A DNA stretch of 64,000 nt from Terrimicrobiaceae bacterium (GTDB lineage: Bacteria; Verrucomicrobiota; Verrucomicrobiia; Chthoniobacterales; Terrimicrobiaceae), in the NCBI GenBank assembly GCA_018402345.1, contig JAGYIV010000008.1:62001-126000 (forward strand), in the 5' to 3' direction. Shown piece after piece: positions 53,127 to 62,641 of the stretch (within the stretch, counting starts at the first letter, position 1; every line of letters begins with the position of its first letter). A model generated the notes under the pieces. The model ran no database searches, was not told where the DNA came from, and saw only the letters and a list, made by a program, of their open reading frames with translations. The position numbers were made by a program, and so were the translations under genes.

Positions 53127-54236
53127 TCAGTCTCTATAGAAACGCTCCACACGCCGCCCGATGCCGGTGAGGATGTCCCATGCGATCGTGCCGGATTGCG
53201 CCGCCAACTCGGACACCGGAATCTCCGCATCCCCATCCTTCCCGAACAGCGTGACCTCATCCCCCTCGACCACGCCCTCGACTCCAGTGGCATCGACGAT
53301 GATCTGGTCCATCGTCACGCGGCCCAGCAACGAACAGCGCACACCTCGAACCAACACCCCCGCCCCATTTCCCGAGGCCTGACGGGGAAATCCGTCGGCA
53401 TACCCCACAGGCACCACCACCGTGCGCATCGGTTTTGTCGAAATAAACGTGCGCCCGTAACTGATGCCGGCCCCCGCAGGCATGTCGCGCACCAAAGCCA
53501 CCCGCGCCTTCCATGACATGACCGGCCGAAACACGCTCTGGAAGGCAGGCAGCGGGGAGACACCATACAGAATCAACCCAGGCCGCGCGATTTCCAGGCC
53601 GCCATCGCCATTGGTCAACACCCCCGCGCTGTTCACCGCATGGAATTTCGCACGCGGAAACACCCCCCGCAGCGCCTCCCGCAACACCACGAAGTCCCGA
53701 AGCTGCCGCGCCGTGAACCGATCGTCCTCATCCGCGCTGGGCAGATGCGTGGACACGCTGTGCACCTCCACGCCATCCAGCCGCGCCAAATCAGCCGCCT
53801 CGGATTCCGCCGTCCCGGCATCGCACCCCACGCGCCCCATGCCCGTATCGATTTTGAAATTCACCCGCACCCGCCCAAAGGCCGCGTAGGCCGCCGCCTC
53901 CGCCGCGCTCGAGACCGTGACGACATGACCACCCAGCACAGCCTCCCGCCGCTCGCCGGGCAGGCATGGACTCAGCAACATGATATCCCGCCCACCGGCC
54001 ACCGGAGCCAATTCCATGGCCTCGCGCAAATTCGCCACACCGAAAATCGCCGTGCCCTCGGCCAGCACCCCCGCCGCCCTCAACGCCCCATGCCCGTAAG
54101 CGTTCGCCTTCACCACAGAGAGGATCCCCACCCCCGGCCCGAGCCTTTCGCGGACACGACAAATGTTGTGCCTCAACGCCCCAAGATCGATCTCCGCCCA
54201 GGAACGCAGGTCTTCAGGAACAATTGGATTCGGCAT
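53127..54236 (-). CDS. alr: Alanine racemase
   Basis: The 369-residue PLP enzyme has the lysine motif SVVKANAYGHGA (Schiff-base lysine), FKIDTGMGRVG, VHSVSTHLPSADE, NSAGVLTNGDG, RPGLILYGVSP and the second-domain tyrosine segment GAGISYGRTF. It makes D-alanine for peptidoglycan. The start MPNPIVPEDLRSWAEIDLGAL at 54236 is chosen: the longer frame reads into tRNA-Ala. Confidence 0.95.
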   Translation of the reverse strand: MPNPIVPEDLRSWAEIDLGALRHNICRVRERLGPGVGILSVVKANAYGHGALRAAGVLAEGTAIFGVANLREAMELAPVAGGRDIMLLSPCLPGERREAVLGGHVVTVSSAAEAAAYAAFGRVRVNFKIDTGMGRVGCDAGTAESEAADLARLDGVEVHSVSTHLPSADEDDRFTARQLRDFVVLREALRGVFPRAKFHAVNSAGVLTNGDGGLEIARPGLILYGVSPLPAFQSVFRPVMSWKARVALVRDMPAGAGISYGRTFISTKPMRTVVVPVGYADGFPRQASGNGAGVLVRGVRCSLLGRVTMDQIIVDATGVEGVVEGDEVTLFGKDGDAEIPVSELAAQSGTIAWDILTGIGRRVERFYRD

Positions 54237-54247
54237 GGAGAGAGGTT

Positions 54248-54323
54248 TGGTGGAGGTAAGGGGATTCGAACCCCTGGCCTTCTCATTGCGAACGAGACGC
54301 TCTACCAACTGAGCTATACCCCC
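54248..54323 (-). tRNA. tRNA-Ala (CGC), CCA encoded
   Basis: The minus strand gives acceptor gggggta/tacctcc with the G3-U70 pair that marks alanine tRNAs, D arm gctcagttggtagagc, anticodon stem tctcg/tgaga around ttcgcaa (anticodon CGC for GCG), T arm agggg ttcgaat cccct and an encoded CCA. It is the only one of the five tRNAs here with genomic CCA. Confidence 0.93.
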
Positions 54324-54400
54324 GGGAAATTGGTGTTTGCAATGGCGGATCAGCGCCACGCGTTCAAAAAATCAACCACCCCGCCCCCGCACGCGCAAGC

Positions 54401-54742
54401 TCAATTCCGAATCACACCCCTATTAAAACAGGGACGGGTCGTCGGTGTGAACGGGATGCCCTTGTGGATGGAAACCTGACTCAGGAAAAGGTTGATCGCA
54501 TCCGCGACCGAAATCCCAAGCTTGGAAAAGATTTTTTCAGCGGCTTGAAACTTGTCGGCTTCAACTCTGGCTCGAAGAATTGCTGTTTTGCCCCAGCGGT
54601 GCGTGCGGGAGATGCCGCCGATGTGGGGCGAGGCTTCGAGGACGAGCGGAAGGAGGCCGGTCTTGGCGAGTTCGAATGCGGCGGTGAGTCATGCGGGGCC
54701 GGCTCCGATCACAAGGTGAGGCGTGTGGTCGGGAAGCAACAC
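54401..54742 (-). pseudogene. Fused remnants of an FAD oxidoreductase and a RelB/DinJ-like antitoxin
   Basis: Ten bases after the cheB stop a minus-strand frame starts with GTG at 54742 and gives LLPDHTPHLVIGAGPA, then a TGA stop where a glycine codon is expected, then LTAAFELAKTGLLPLVLEAS and HIGGISRTH. That is the dinucleotide-binding N-terminus of protoporphyrinogen-oxidase/amine-oxidase-like flavoproteins. At about 54594 the same frame passes without break into KTAILRARVEADKFQAAEKI, FSKLGISVADAINLFLSQV and HKGIPF, a RelB/DinJ-type antitoxin lacking its start codon, and stops at 54401. Both parts are incomplete, so nothing functional is expected. Confidence 0.78.
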
Positions 54743-54751
54743 CGCAGCGGC

Positions 54752-55810
54752 TCAGCGGGCGGAGGCGGCGGTGCCGGCGACGCATTTGACGATATGCGTT
54801 GCGATGTCGCCGAGGGCGACCTGGCGCTGCACGGCGCCGGCTTCGAAGGCTTTGCGGGGCATGCCGTAGACGACGCAGGTTTTTTCATCCTGCGCGAAGG
54901 TCTTCGATCCGGCGTTGCGCAAGGCCATGAGTCCCCTCGCCCCGTCTTCGCCCATGCCGGTGAGGATGCCCGCCACGGCTTTGTTGCCGACGAGTGGCGC
55001 GGCGGATTCGAAGAGGACATCGACCGAGGGGCGGCACTGGTGAACTTTCGGGCCATTTTTCAAGCGGACGGCGTAGCCGTCGTTCCCGCGCTTGAGAAGG
55101 ATCATGTGCATATCGCCGGGGGCGATCAGCACAGTGCCGCGAGCGGGCACGTCGCCATCCACCGCCTCGCGGACCTCGAGTTTTGACAGTTCGTTCAGGC
55201 GTTTTGCCAGTGCCGCGCTGAACCCAGCGGGGATATGCTGGACGATGCAGATGGGAGGAAGATTCGGCGGCAGCACGGGAATGATATCCTTGAGCGCCTC
55301 AGTGCCTCCGGTCGAGGAGCCGATGAGAATGATCTGGCCGGGGAGGGATTTGTTGATCGCCGAGTTGTAGGCGATCATGGAGGTTGGCGGCGCTGGGCGG
55401 GGGATGCGGGTGGAGCCCGCTGCGGCCTTGACCTTCGAGATCAATTCGCGCGCAAGGTCGTTTCCAAACACGCCGGAGGAGGGCTTGGCGAGCACGTCAA
55501 CCGCACCGGCCTCGAGGGCTTGGAGCGCGTATTGGGAACCGCGGGCGCTGAGCGAACTGAACACAACGGCCGGCAAGGGGTGTTGGGTGGAGAGGATTTT
55601 CAGGAATGTGATGCCATCCATCTTCGGCATCTCGATATCAAGAGTGAGGACGTCGGGCTTGAGGCTGAGGATCAAGTCTCGGGCCTCGTAGGGATCGGCG
55701 GCGGCACCCACGACCTCGAGGCCGGGATCGGCGGAGAGTGCGGACGAGAGAAAGCGCCGGAAAATGGCGGAGTCATCGACAATAAGGACCCGTTTTTTTC
55801 CAAAGGTCAT
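54752..55810 (-). CDS. cheB: Chemotaxis protein-glutamate methylesterase CheB (1)
   Basis: The 352-residue protein has an intact receiver domain (VLIVDDSAIFRR; phospho-acceptor in LTLDIEMPKMDG; FSSLSARGS; VLAKPSSG). The methylesterase domain carries the catalytic set S in IGSSTGGTEA, H in VQHIPAGFS and D in GMGEDGARG. CheB removes methyl groups from receptors after phosphorylation by CheA. It lies 48 bp after cheW on the same strand. A second CheB with a damaged receiver is encoded nearby. Confidence 0.96.
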   Translation of the reverse strand: MTFGKKRVLIVDDSAIFRRFLSSALSADPGLEVVGAAADPYEARDLILSLKPDVLTLDIEMPKMDGITFLKILSTQHPLPAVVFSSLSARGSQYALQALEAGAVDVLAKPSSGVFGNDLARELISKVKAAAGSTRIPRPAPPTSMIAYNSAINKSLPGQIILIGSSTGGTEALKDIIPVLPPNLPPICIVQHIPAGFSAALAKRLNELSKLEVREAVDGDVPARGTVLIAPGDMHMILLKRGNDGYAVRLKNGPKVHQCRPSVDVLFESAAPLVGNKAVAGILTGMGEDGARGLMALRNAGSKTFAQDEKTCVVYGMPRKAFEAGAVQRQVALGDIATHIVKCVAGTAASAR

Positions 55811-55858
55811 GGGAGAAACCGCCGGGCGCCCGGCGCGCAGGAAGACTTGAAAGCCATG

Positions 55859-56380
55859 TCAGGCGAGTTGCTCGGCGGGGAGCCTGACGACCTCGTCGGA
55901 AATGACTTTTTCGATGTCGAGGAGGCTCTTCACCACGCCCTTCACCTTGGCCATGCCAAGGAGGTATTCAACGCTCACGTGCCCACCGAAGTCCGGCGGG
56001 GGCTCGATATCTTCGGCGACAACGTTCGCCACCTCCTCAACGGCATCAACAATAAGCCCGATATTCCGGAGTTCTCCAGCCCGAGCGGGCAACTGGACAA
56101 CCACGATGCAATTGCCATCCGTGGCGGGCGGGTCGGGCATGCCGAGCTTGGTGCGGAGATCGATGACGGGAATGACCTTGCCTCGCAGATTGATGACGCC
56201 CTTCACGTGTTTGGGCATCTGGGGAACGGCGGTGATGGGGAGCATGGTGATAATCTCCCGGACCTTCAACACAGGCACTCCGTAGGCCTCTGTGGAGAGC
56301 GTGAAGGTGAGATACTTGCCGGCAAGCTTGGCGAGGGGGGGTGAGGACTGGGACAATGCGTGGTCGGCAGGGTTGGCCAT
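55859..56380 (-). CDS. cheW: Chemotaxis coupling protein CheW
   Basis: The 173-residue protein has KYLTFTLSTEAYGVPVLKVREIITMLPITAVPQMPKHVKGVINLRGKVIPVIDLR, the two SH3-like halves and NLRG motif of CheW, and ends SLLDIEKVISDEV. It couples the receptor to CheA. The ATG at 56380 is preferred; another at 56410 adds ten residues. It is divergent from cheR with about 125 bp between, which probably holds promoters for both. Confidence 0.93.
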   Translation of the reverse strand: MANPADHALSQSSPPLAKLAGKYLTFTLSTEAYGVPVLKVREIITMLPITAVPQMPKHVKGVINLRGKVIPVIDLRTKLGMPDPPATDGNCIVVVQLPARAGELRNIGLIVDAVEEVANVVAEDIEPPPDFGGHVSVEYLLGMAKVKGVVKSLLDIEKVISDEVVRLPAEQLA

Positions 56381-56506
56381 GGGGTTGAGATTAGAAATTT
56401 GACGGCCCATTTCGAGAGATTTTTTCCCGGCGGGATCGGACGCACCTGCTTGATCGCTTGGGCGGATTCGATACGATTGAGCCTTATTTTTCGCAGCCCG
56501 ACCTTG

Positions 56507-57343
56507 ATGCAAAGCCCGCCCCTGACAGATACCGACTACGCGCTGATCTCGAAGCTTGTTTACAAACATAGCCGCATCCACCTCGGCGACGGAAAGAGGG
56601 AGCTTGTGGCCTCGCGTCTTGGCAAGCGGCTGCGTGCGCTCGGATGCGCGAGTTACTCGGATTATTGCGGCATCCTCACGCGCTCCGGCGCCGAGGAGGA
56701 ACTGGCGCACCTGGTGGATTCGATCTCGACGAACCACACGTTTTTCTTCCGGGAAAAACAGCACTTTGAATTTCTCCAGAACACTGTGCTCATGAATTTC
56801 GCTACCGACCGCGCGTTCCGGCGCGATGGTTGCTTCAGGTGCTGGAGCGCGGCGTCGTCCACCGGCGAGGAACCGTATTCGATCGCATTGATGCTCGCTG
56901 CGCACGCCGACAAGACCCAGGGCTTCCGCTGGGAGATGGATTGTTCGGACATAAGCCGTCCGGCACTCGAGGCGGCACGCTCGGGCATTTACCCGGCGGT
57001 CAGGCTGCACGAGGTGCCGCTGGATTTGCGGCAGAAGTATTTCCAGCGGGGAATCGGAGCTCAAACAGGCCGCTACCGAGTGAAACAGGAGATTCGCAAC
57101 AAGATCATGTGGCATCAACTGAACCTGTTTCAGGACACCTACCCGTTTCAGAAAAAGTTCCACCTGATCTTTTGCCGGAATGTCATGATCTATTTCGACA
57201 GGCCGTCGCAGGAGGCGCTTGTGGAGCGCATGAGCGAGTTGCTTGTTCCCGGCGGCTACCTGAAGGTCGGGCACTCGGAGAGCCTCGCGGGCTTGTCCCA
57301 CCGGCTTGTCCAAGTGAAGCCGGCCGTGTATCGGAAGCAATAG
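56507..57343 (+). CDS. cheR: Chemotaxis methyltransferase CheR
   Basis: The 278-residue protein has the helical CheR N-terminal domain (LISKLVYKHSRIHLGDGKRELVASRLGKRLRAL). The SAM-binding domain has SISTNHTFFFRE, CWSAASSTGEEPYSIA (motif I; S-A-A-S-S-T-G-E-E-P is G/C-A-A-C/S-S-x-G-E-E-P in the family) and LIFCRNVMIYFD. It methylates receptor glutamates. The start MQSPPLTDTDYAL at 56507 fits the domain start. It forms a two-gene unit with the second cheB, inserted between cheW and cheA on the opposite strand. Confidence 0.93.
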   Translation: MQSPPLTDTDYALISKLVYKHSRIHLGDGKRELVASRLGKRLRALGCASYSDYCGILTRSGAEEELAHLVDSISTNHTFFFREKQHFEFLQNTVLMNFATDRAFRRDGCFRCWSAASSTGEEPYSIALMLAAHADKTQGFRWEMDCSDISRPALEAARSGIYPAVRLHEVPLDLRQKYFQRGIGAQTGRYRVKQEIRNKIMWHQLNLFQDTYPFQKKFHLIFCRNVMIYFDRPSQEALVERMSELLVPGGYLKVGHSESLAGLSHRLVQVKPAVYRKQ

Positions 57344-57345
57344 CC

Positions 57346-58398
57346 GTGAGCGATTCCCCTCACCCAGTCCGTGTTCTTTTCATCGAGCGGCCTGCCGCGC
57401 CGGGCTGCTCCGCCATGGAAATGGTGCAGGCCGACCCCGGCATCGAGGCGCTCCGTGGAACGCCCGAGCCGTTTGCGGCGCGGCAAGTGCTGGCGGAATC
57501 CAAGCCCGATGTGCTCGTGCTTGATCTGGAGATGGAGCGCATGGACGGCATGTTGTTTCTCCGGATTCTCATGGAACAGGCCCCGCTGCCGGTCGTTGTT
57601 CTGAGTTCGCTCACGCCGCAGGGGTCGTGCCTGGGACTCGATGCCTTGGAGTTGGGTGCGGTGGATGTCTTTGTTCGGGCCTCCTCGGCCCGCATCGCCT
57701 CGTGCCAGCAGCAGGATTTCGCAGCGAAATTGAAAGCCTCCGCGCGAACGACTTTCCGGCAGCCTTTGGCAAAGCCTGCGCAGCGCGGCGAGGAGCCAGC
57801 TCCCGGCGGCAAGACACTGATCCTTCTCGGGGCTTCCACCGGAGGGACCGAGGCGATCCGTGAAATCCTCGCGCAGCTGCCCCCCACTCTTCCGCCGATT
57901 TGCATCGTCCAGCATATTCCCTCGGATTTCAGCGGACTTTTTGCCGAGCGCCTGAACAGCTTTTGCCCGCTGTCGGTGAAGGAGGCGGCACACGGCGATG
58001 TGCTCAGGCACGGGTGCGCATTCGTGGCTCCGGGAAACAAGCACATGACGCTCGCTCACAATGCCGCTGGCAAGCTGATGCTCAAAATCCGCGATGGCGA
58101 AAAAATCATGCACCACCGCCCATCGATCGATCTCATGTTCGAATCCGCCGCGGCGGTGGCCGGCGCGCAGGCGGTGGCGGGCTTGCTCACCGGCATGGGA
58201 CGCGACGGCGCCTCGGGGTTGTTGAAACTCCGCCAGGCCGGCGCCAAGACGTTTGCTCAGGATGAAAAATCGAGCATCGTCTACGGCATGCCTCGCGCGG
58301 CGGCGGACATCGGGGCTGCCGCAAAGATTCTCCCCTTGAATGAAATGGCGGCCTATATCGTCCGGGCCTGCGGTTGCAGAAAGGCTCAGGAGGCCTGA
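57346..58398 (+). CDS. cheB: CheB-like methylesterase with degenerate receiver (2)
   Basis: A GTG start at 57346, 2 bp after the cheR stop, gives 350 residues. The esterase domain is complete (LGASTGGTEA, VQHIPSDFS, MGRDGASG). The receiver keeps the acceptor Asp60 (LVLDLEMERMDG), but the acidic pair is replaced by Glu14-Arg15 (LFIERP instead of IVDDS) and the conserved Lys is Arg111 (VFVRAS). It may be unable to bind Mg2+ for phosphorylation and so be constitutive or differently controlled. Its 3' end overlaps that of cheA tail to tail by 13 bp. Confidence 0.92.
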   Translation: MSDSPHPVRVLFIERPAAPGCSAMEMVQADPGIEALRGTPEPFAARQVLAESKPDVLVLDLEMERMDGMLFLRILMEQAPLPVVVLSSLTPQGSCLGLDALELGAVDVFVRASSARIASCQQQDFAAKLKASARTTFRQPLAKPAQRGEEPAPGGKTLILLGASTGGTEAIREILAQLPPTLPPICIVQHIPSDFSGLFAERLNSFCPLSVKEAAHGDVLRHGCAFVAPGNKHMTLAHNAAGKLMLKIRDGEKIMHHRPSIDLMFESAAAVAGAQAVAGLLTGMGRDGASGLLKLRQAGAKTFAQDEKSSIVYGMPRAAADIGAAAKILPLNEMAAYIVRACGCRKAQEA

Positions 58399-60800
58399 CT
58401 CGAGAGCGAGCCCGCTTGGACGAGTTCACGGGGATCGAGGATGAGACCCACAAGGCCGTCGCCGAGAATCGCCGCGCCGGCGATGCATTTGTTCGTCTTG
58501 AAGCGCTCGTCGAGGCTCTTGATGACGACCTCCTGTTTGCCGATGAGTTCGTCCACCATGATGCAGCGCCGCTGGCTGGCCGACTCCACGACGATGAGGA
58601 GGCCTTCGCAGGGATCGGTGGTGCGGGGGGTGATGTTGAAGTGGTTGTAGAGGCGCAAAATCGGGCACAAGCGGTCGCGCACTTTCACCACCTCGCCTTT
58701 GCCTTGCACCCGGGAGATCATGGAAGGCACTGGGCGGAAGGATTCGCAGACCGAGAGTGTCGGGAAAATATAGCGCTCCTCACCGACGCGGGCGATGAGT
58801 CCGTCGATGATCGCAAGAGTGAGCGGGAGGAAGATGCGGAAGGTGGTGCCGGCGCCGGGAACCGACTCGATCTCGATCTTCCCACGCATCTTCGCGATAT
58901 TCTGCTTCACGACATCCATCCCGACACCCCTGCCTGAAATACCGGTGATTTTCTCGGCGGTGGAAAAACCGGGGGCGAAGATGAGATCGAAGATTTCCTT
59001 GTCGGACAGCGAGGCGTCGGCCGAGACAATGCCGCGCTCGACGGCCTTGTCGAAAATGCGGGTGGTGTTGAGGCCTGCTCCGTCGTCGGCGATTTCAACG
59101 ATGATGCTGCCGCCTTGGTGGAACGCCGAGAGGCGCACGACTCCTTTTTCCGGCTTGCCTGCGGCGAGGCGTTTTTCGGGTGCCTCGATGCCGTGGTCCA
59201 CGGAATTGCGGATCATGTGCATGAGGGGATCGGCGAGCTCCTCGACCATGGTGCGGTCCATCTCGGTGTCCTCTCCGCGGATAACCAGATCGACATTTTT
59301 GCCAGTGCCCGCATTGAGGTCGCGCACGAGGCGGTTCATTTTTTGGAAGGTGCCCTTGATCGCGACCATGCGGAGCGACATGGCGATCTTCTGGAGCTCG
59401 AGCGCGACCTGGCTGAGCTGCGAAAGGTTTCTGGTGATAGGACTGCTGGCGAGGCTGATCAGGTCGGGATGCTGGGAAATCTGGGACTGGGCGATGACCA
59501 ACTCGCCCACCAACTCGACGAGGCTGTCGAACTTCCGCGTGTCGACCTTCATGACGGTCGAGACAGCCTTGAGCGAATCACCAGTGGCGATCGGCTTGAT
59601 TGGTGAAGCCTCCCCTCCCCCGGCGGTTGCCGCGGCGGGAGAAGCGACCACTGGCGGGGCGGTTGGGTTCTCGATCACCAACCGCACGCGCACGACGAGG
59701 TCGTTCACCGGCACATGGATCGGCTCGACAGGCTTTTCACCAGAGAGTTGAAGCTGAAGCTCGTTGGTGAAATTTTTCAAGACATCGCGCCCCTCGAGGA
59801 TGAGGTCGATCACGGCGGGATTCAGGACGAGCTTCCCCGAGCGGGCGAGATCGAGCAGGTTCTCAAGCTCGTGGGAGAGCCGGTTCACCGGCATGAGGCG
59901 CAGAAACCCCGAGGCGCCCTTGAAGGTGTGAAACGCCCGGAAGATCGAGCTGAGCGTGGCGGCATCGTCAGGTTGGTCCTCGAGCACAAGCACTCCTTGC
60001 TCGATGTTGTCGAGATGCTCGCGGGCCTCGTTGGAGAACTCGTGCAGGATATCGCCGTCCGCCTCGATATTGATGGATGTCGTCTCGTCCTCATCGGCCG
60101 GGGGAGTGGACTGAATGGCGGGCTGTGCCGTGGAGCCGGCGGCAGCGGGGGCGATGGGCGGGACGAATACCGGTTTGTCGCCTGAGCGGAGCTCCTCGAG
60201 TTGCGCGGCGAGCGCGCCGAGGACATCAAGTTGGTCGGCGGAGTAGGGCTTGCCGGAGAAAAGAATCTCCTCTACCAGCGCGTTGGTGTGGACCGCGCCT
60301 TTGTGGAACTCCTCCAGCCCGACGATGGCGGCGGACTTTTCGGCGATGTTTGAAAACAGATCGCGCAGCGGAAACTGGCTGCGGTCGGTGCCTGGCTCGG
60401 AGAGGAGAATCTCGCGGGAGGCCTGGTTGAGCCACAGGTCGATCTTTTCAAGTTGTTCGTTGACTGCCGAATCTGGAGCAGAAGCGGCCGGCGGCTCGAA
60501 CACAAAGGCGTCTCCCGAGCGCAAGTCGGCAAGTTGCGCAGCCAGTCCGCGGAGGGTGTCAAGCTGGAGGGCGGTGTAGCAATGCCCTGAAAAAAGGATT
60601 TCCTCGACGAGGGTGCCTGTGTGAGCCGCGCACTTGTGGAACTCCTCCAGACCGACGATGGCGGCGGACTTTTCGGCAATGTTCGAAAACAGGTCGCGGA
60701 GGGGAAACTGGCTTCGATCAGTTCCTGGCTCGGAGAGCTCCACCTCACGCGTGGCCTGAACGACCCACAGATCGATTTTCTGGAGTATTTCTTGCGACAT
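58386..60800 (-). CDS. cheA: Chemotaxis histidine kinase CheA with duplicated N-terminal domain
   Basis: This 804-residue kinase begins with two nearly identical units (residues about 9-72 and 120-183: LSEPGTDRSQFPLRDLFSNI and GLEEFHK in both), offset 111 residues. I do not recognise the domain. Then come the HPt domain with phospho-accepting His291 (FHTFKGASGFL), the dimerisation domain (KFDSLVELVGELVIAQSQ), the ATPase domain (N box LMHMIRNSVDHGIE, DDGAGL, GRGVGMDVVK) and the CheW-like regulatory domain. A separate P2 domain is not obvious. It phosphorylates CheB and response regulators under receptor control. Confidence 0.95.
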   Translation of the reverse strand: MSQEILQKIDLWVVQATREVELSEPGTDRSQFPLRDLFSNIAEKSAAIVGLEEFHKCAAHTGTLVEEILFSGHCYTALQLDTLRGLAAQLADLRSGDAFVFEPPAASAPDSAVNEQLEKIDLWLNQASREILLSEPGTDRSQFPLRDLFSNIAEKSAAIVGLEEFHKGAVHTNALVEEILFSGKPYSADQLDVLGALAAQLEELRSGDKPVFVPPIAPAAAGSTAQPAIQSTPPADEDETTSINIEADGDILHEFSNEAREHLDNIEQGVLVLEDQPDDAATLSSIFRAFHTFKGASGFLRLMPVNRLSHELENLLDLARSGKLVLNPAVIDLILEGRDVLKNFTNELQLQLSGEKPVEPIHVPVNDLVVRVRLVIENPTAPPVVASPAAATAGGGEASPIKPIATGDSLKAVSTVMKVDTRKFDSLVELVGELVIAQSQISQHPDLISLASSPITRNLSQLSQVALELQKIAMSLRMVAIKGTFQKMNRLVRDLNAGTGKNVDLVIRGEDTEMDRTMVEELADPLMHMIRNSVDHGIEAPEKRLAAGKPEKGVVRLSAFHQGGSIIVEIADDGAGLNTTRIFDKAVERGIVSADASLSDKEIFDLIFAPGFSTAEKITGISGRGVGMDVVKQNIAKMRGKIEIESVPGAGTTFRIFLPLTLAIIDGLIARVGEERYIFPTLSVCESFRPVPSMISRVQGKGEVVKVRDRLCPILRLYNHFNITPRTTDPCEGLLIVVESASQRRCIMVDELIGKQEVVIKSLDERFKTNKCIAGAAILGDGLVGLILDPRELVQAGSLSSQAS

Positions 60801-60851
60801 GCGGTCGGGGATGGCGCGGTCCGCGGGGTGCCACGGACCGCTGGGCCGGAA

Positions 60852-62585
60852 TCAGACCTCGTCCACGAAATCGTCGTCGGAAGCGGGCTTGGACCCGCCT
60901 TTTTTCGGAGGCGAGAGCGGGAGCCTGCTGGCGGACCCCAGCGACGCGTGCTTCTTGGACTCCTTCGAGTGTCCTTTCGAGGCGGGTGAGGCTTCGAAGA
61001 AGAAGGTGTCATGGGACATGGAGGAGGCTTGGATGGACTTGATGGACTCCCCGGTGACCATGGCGCGCATGTCGGCGACCATGTCGTGCAGGAGTGCGGC
61101 ATGGGAACGGAGTTGCTCGGCGGCGCTGGCGCTTTCCTCGGCGGCGGCGGCATTCCCTTGGGTGACATTGTCAAGCTGGCTGATCGACGTGTTGATCAAC
61201 CCGACGCCCTGACTCTGCTCTTGCGAAGCGAGCGAGATCTGGCCGACGAGGTCGTCCACCTCGCGGGCTTTGGAGACGATGGCGGTGAGACCCGCTGCCA
61301 CTTGCTGGCTGATCTCGCTGCCCGCGCGGCTTTTGACAATGGATTCCTCGATGATTTCGGTGGTTTCCTTGGCGGCTTCCGCGCTGCGGCGTGCGAGGTT
61401 GCGCACCTCGTCGGCCACCACCGCGAAGCCCAAACCGGCCTCACCGGCGCGAGCGGCTTCAACAGCGGCGTTCAGCGCGAGGATGTTTGTCTGGAAGGCG
61501 ATCTCGTCGATCGTGCGGATGATTTTTGCGATTTTGTCGCCGGATTTTTGAATCTCGCTCATCGCAGTGATCATATTTTCCATGTCGGAGAGCCCGCTTT
61601 CGGCAGCGGCACGGGCGAGGTGCGAGGATTCCTTCGCTTGGTGGGCGCTTTCGGCGTTGAGACGGGTGACGGTGGAGATTTCCTCCAACGAGGAACTGGT
61701 TTCCTCAAGCGAAGCGGCCTGCTCGCTGGCGCCGTCGGCGAGGCGCTGACTGGCGGAGGAGACTTGGCCCGAGGCGGCGGCGAGTTGCTGGGAGCCGTTT
61801 TCCAGTTGGTCGGTGGTGAGAAGGAGTCGCTTGTTGATGCGCATGACGACGCCGATGGAAATGCCAAGAATAGCGAGTGCTGCCGGAACGCTGTAGGTCA
61901 GCGCCTCGACCATGGACTCGCGGCGGGGACCATCGATCTCGCTCACGGGAGCGCTAAGAATGTATGCCCCACGGCGGTCGCCGGGGCTCCAGTTCTCCAT
62001 CTGGAAGCCGAGCAGGTCTTTGCCATCGCCGGTCGGGCTTTTGGAAGGATTGCCATGGCAGGCCATGCAGCTTTTCGACATGATCACCGGGCGGGCGTAG
62101 GCGATGACCCCGGCTTCGCGGTCAACAACAAAGACTTCCGGCTTGCCGTCTTTTTCCACGGCGTTCAGCAACTCGCGGTCGAGGTTGCTTTTGGGCGAAT
62201 TCTCCTTGTTGCGTGGATTGTCGCGGACGATGCGGAACTCGGTGGAGGTTCCCTCGATGGATTTGCGGACGGCGGCCCAAGCGGCAACGACCGGAACGGT
62301 TTTGTAGAAGGTGGTCTCGCGGTAGTTTTCCTTGCCCTTGTATTGGAGTTCGTTTGAAAGCTGCGCGTAGTTGAACGCTCCTGCTTCCGCAAGATCGCCG
62401 ATCGAGTCGGTGGTGCTCTCCGCTTGGATGAGCGTGGCACGCATATTGGACTCAATGTCGTGATAGATGATGGTGGTAACCCTGTCGTAGATGACGTAAA
62501 GGGACGCGCCGAGGGTCAGGATAATCCCAAGAGCGACAATCAGAAGGATGCGCCCACCAAGTGAGCTGAAAGGGTTTTTAAACAT
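60852..62585 (-). CDS. Methyl-accepting chemotaxis receptor with heme-binding DUF3365-like sensor
   Basis: The 577-residue receptor has a first membrane helix (about 13-33) and a periplasmic domain of about 200 residues with the c-type heme motif CMACH (173-177) in a Tll0287/DUF3365-like context ([13 protein letters not shown] and [15 protein letters not shown]). A second membrane helix (about 232-250) and a signalling domain with the conserved hairpin [40 protein letters not shown] follow. A heme suggests sensing of redox state, oxygen or nitric oxide. The C-terminus is Lys/Ser-rich, ending SDDDFVDEV, without a CheR-tethering pentapeptide. No typical HAMP was seen. It is 51 bp upstream of cheA. 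Confidence 0.93.
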   Translation of the reverse strand: MFKNPFSSLGGRILLIVALGIILTLGASLYVIYDRVTTIIYHDIESNMRATLIQAESTTDSIGDLAEAGAFNYAQLSNELQYKGKENYRETTFYKTVPVVAAWAAVRKSIEGTSTEFRIVRDNPRNKENSPKSNLDRELLNAVEKDGKPEVFVVDREAGVIAYARPVIMSKSCMACHGNPSKSPTGDGKDLLGFQMENWSPGDRRGAYILSAPVSEIDGPRRESMVEALTYSVPAALAILGISIGVVMRINKRLLLTTDQLENGSQQLAAASGQVSSASQRLADGASEQAASLEETSSSLEEISTVTRLNAESAHQAKESSHLARAAAESGLSDMENMITAMSEIQKSGDKIAKIIRTIDEIAFQTNILALNAAVEAARAGEAGLGFAVVADEVRNLARRSAEAAKETTEIIEESIVKSRAGSEISQQVAAGLTAIVSKAREVDDLVGQISLASQEQSQGVGLINTSISQLDNVTQGNAAAAEESASAAEQLRSHAALLHDMVADMRAMVTGESIKSIQASSMSHDTFFFEASPASKGHSKESKKHASLGSASRLPLSPPKKGGSKPASDDDFVDEV

Positions 62586-62641
62586 GGTGGAGAGTATTTA
62601 AGGAGTTCGCCGCTTTTGGAGGAAGCGAAATGTGCCGGGGG

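Noticed and set aside
56381-57340. Upstream extension of the cheW frame to 493 codons
   Set aside because: The extension runs antisense to cheR and has no homology; CheW is complete from 56380.
56830-57345. 172-codon upstream extension of the second cheB
   Set aside because: It overlaps cheR in another frame; the GTG two bases after the cheR stop gives a normal CheB.
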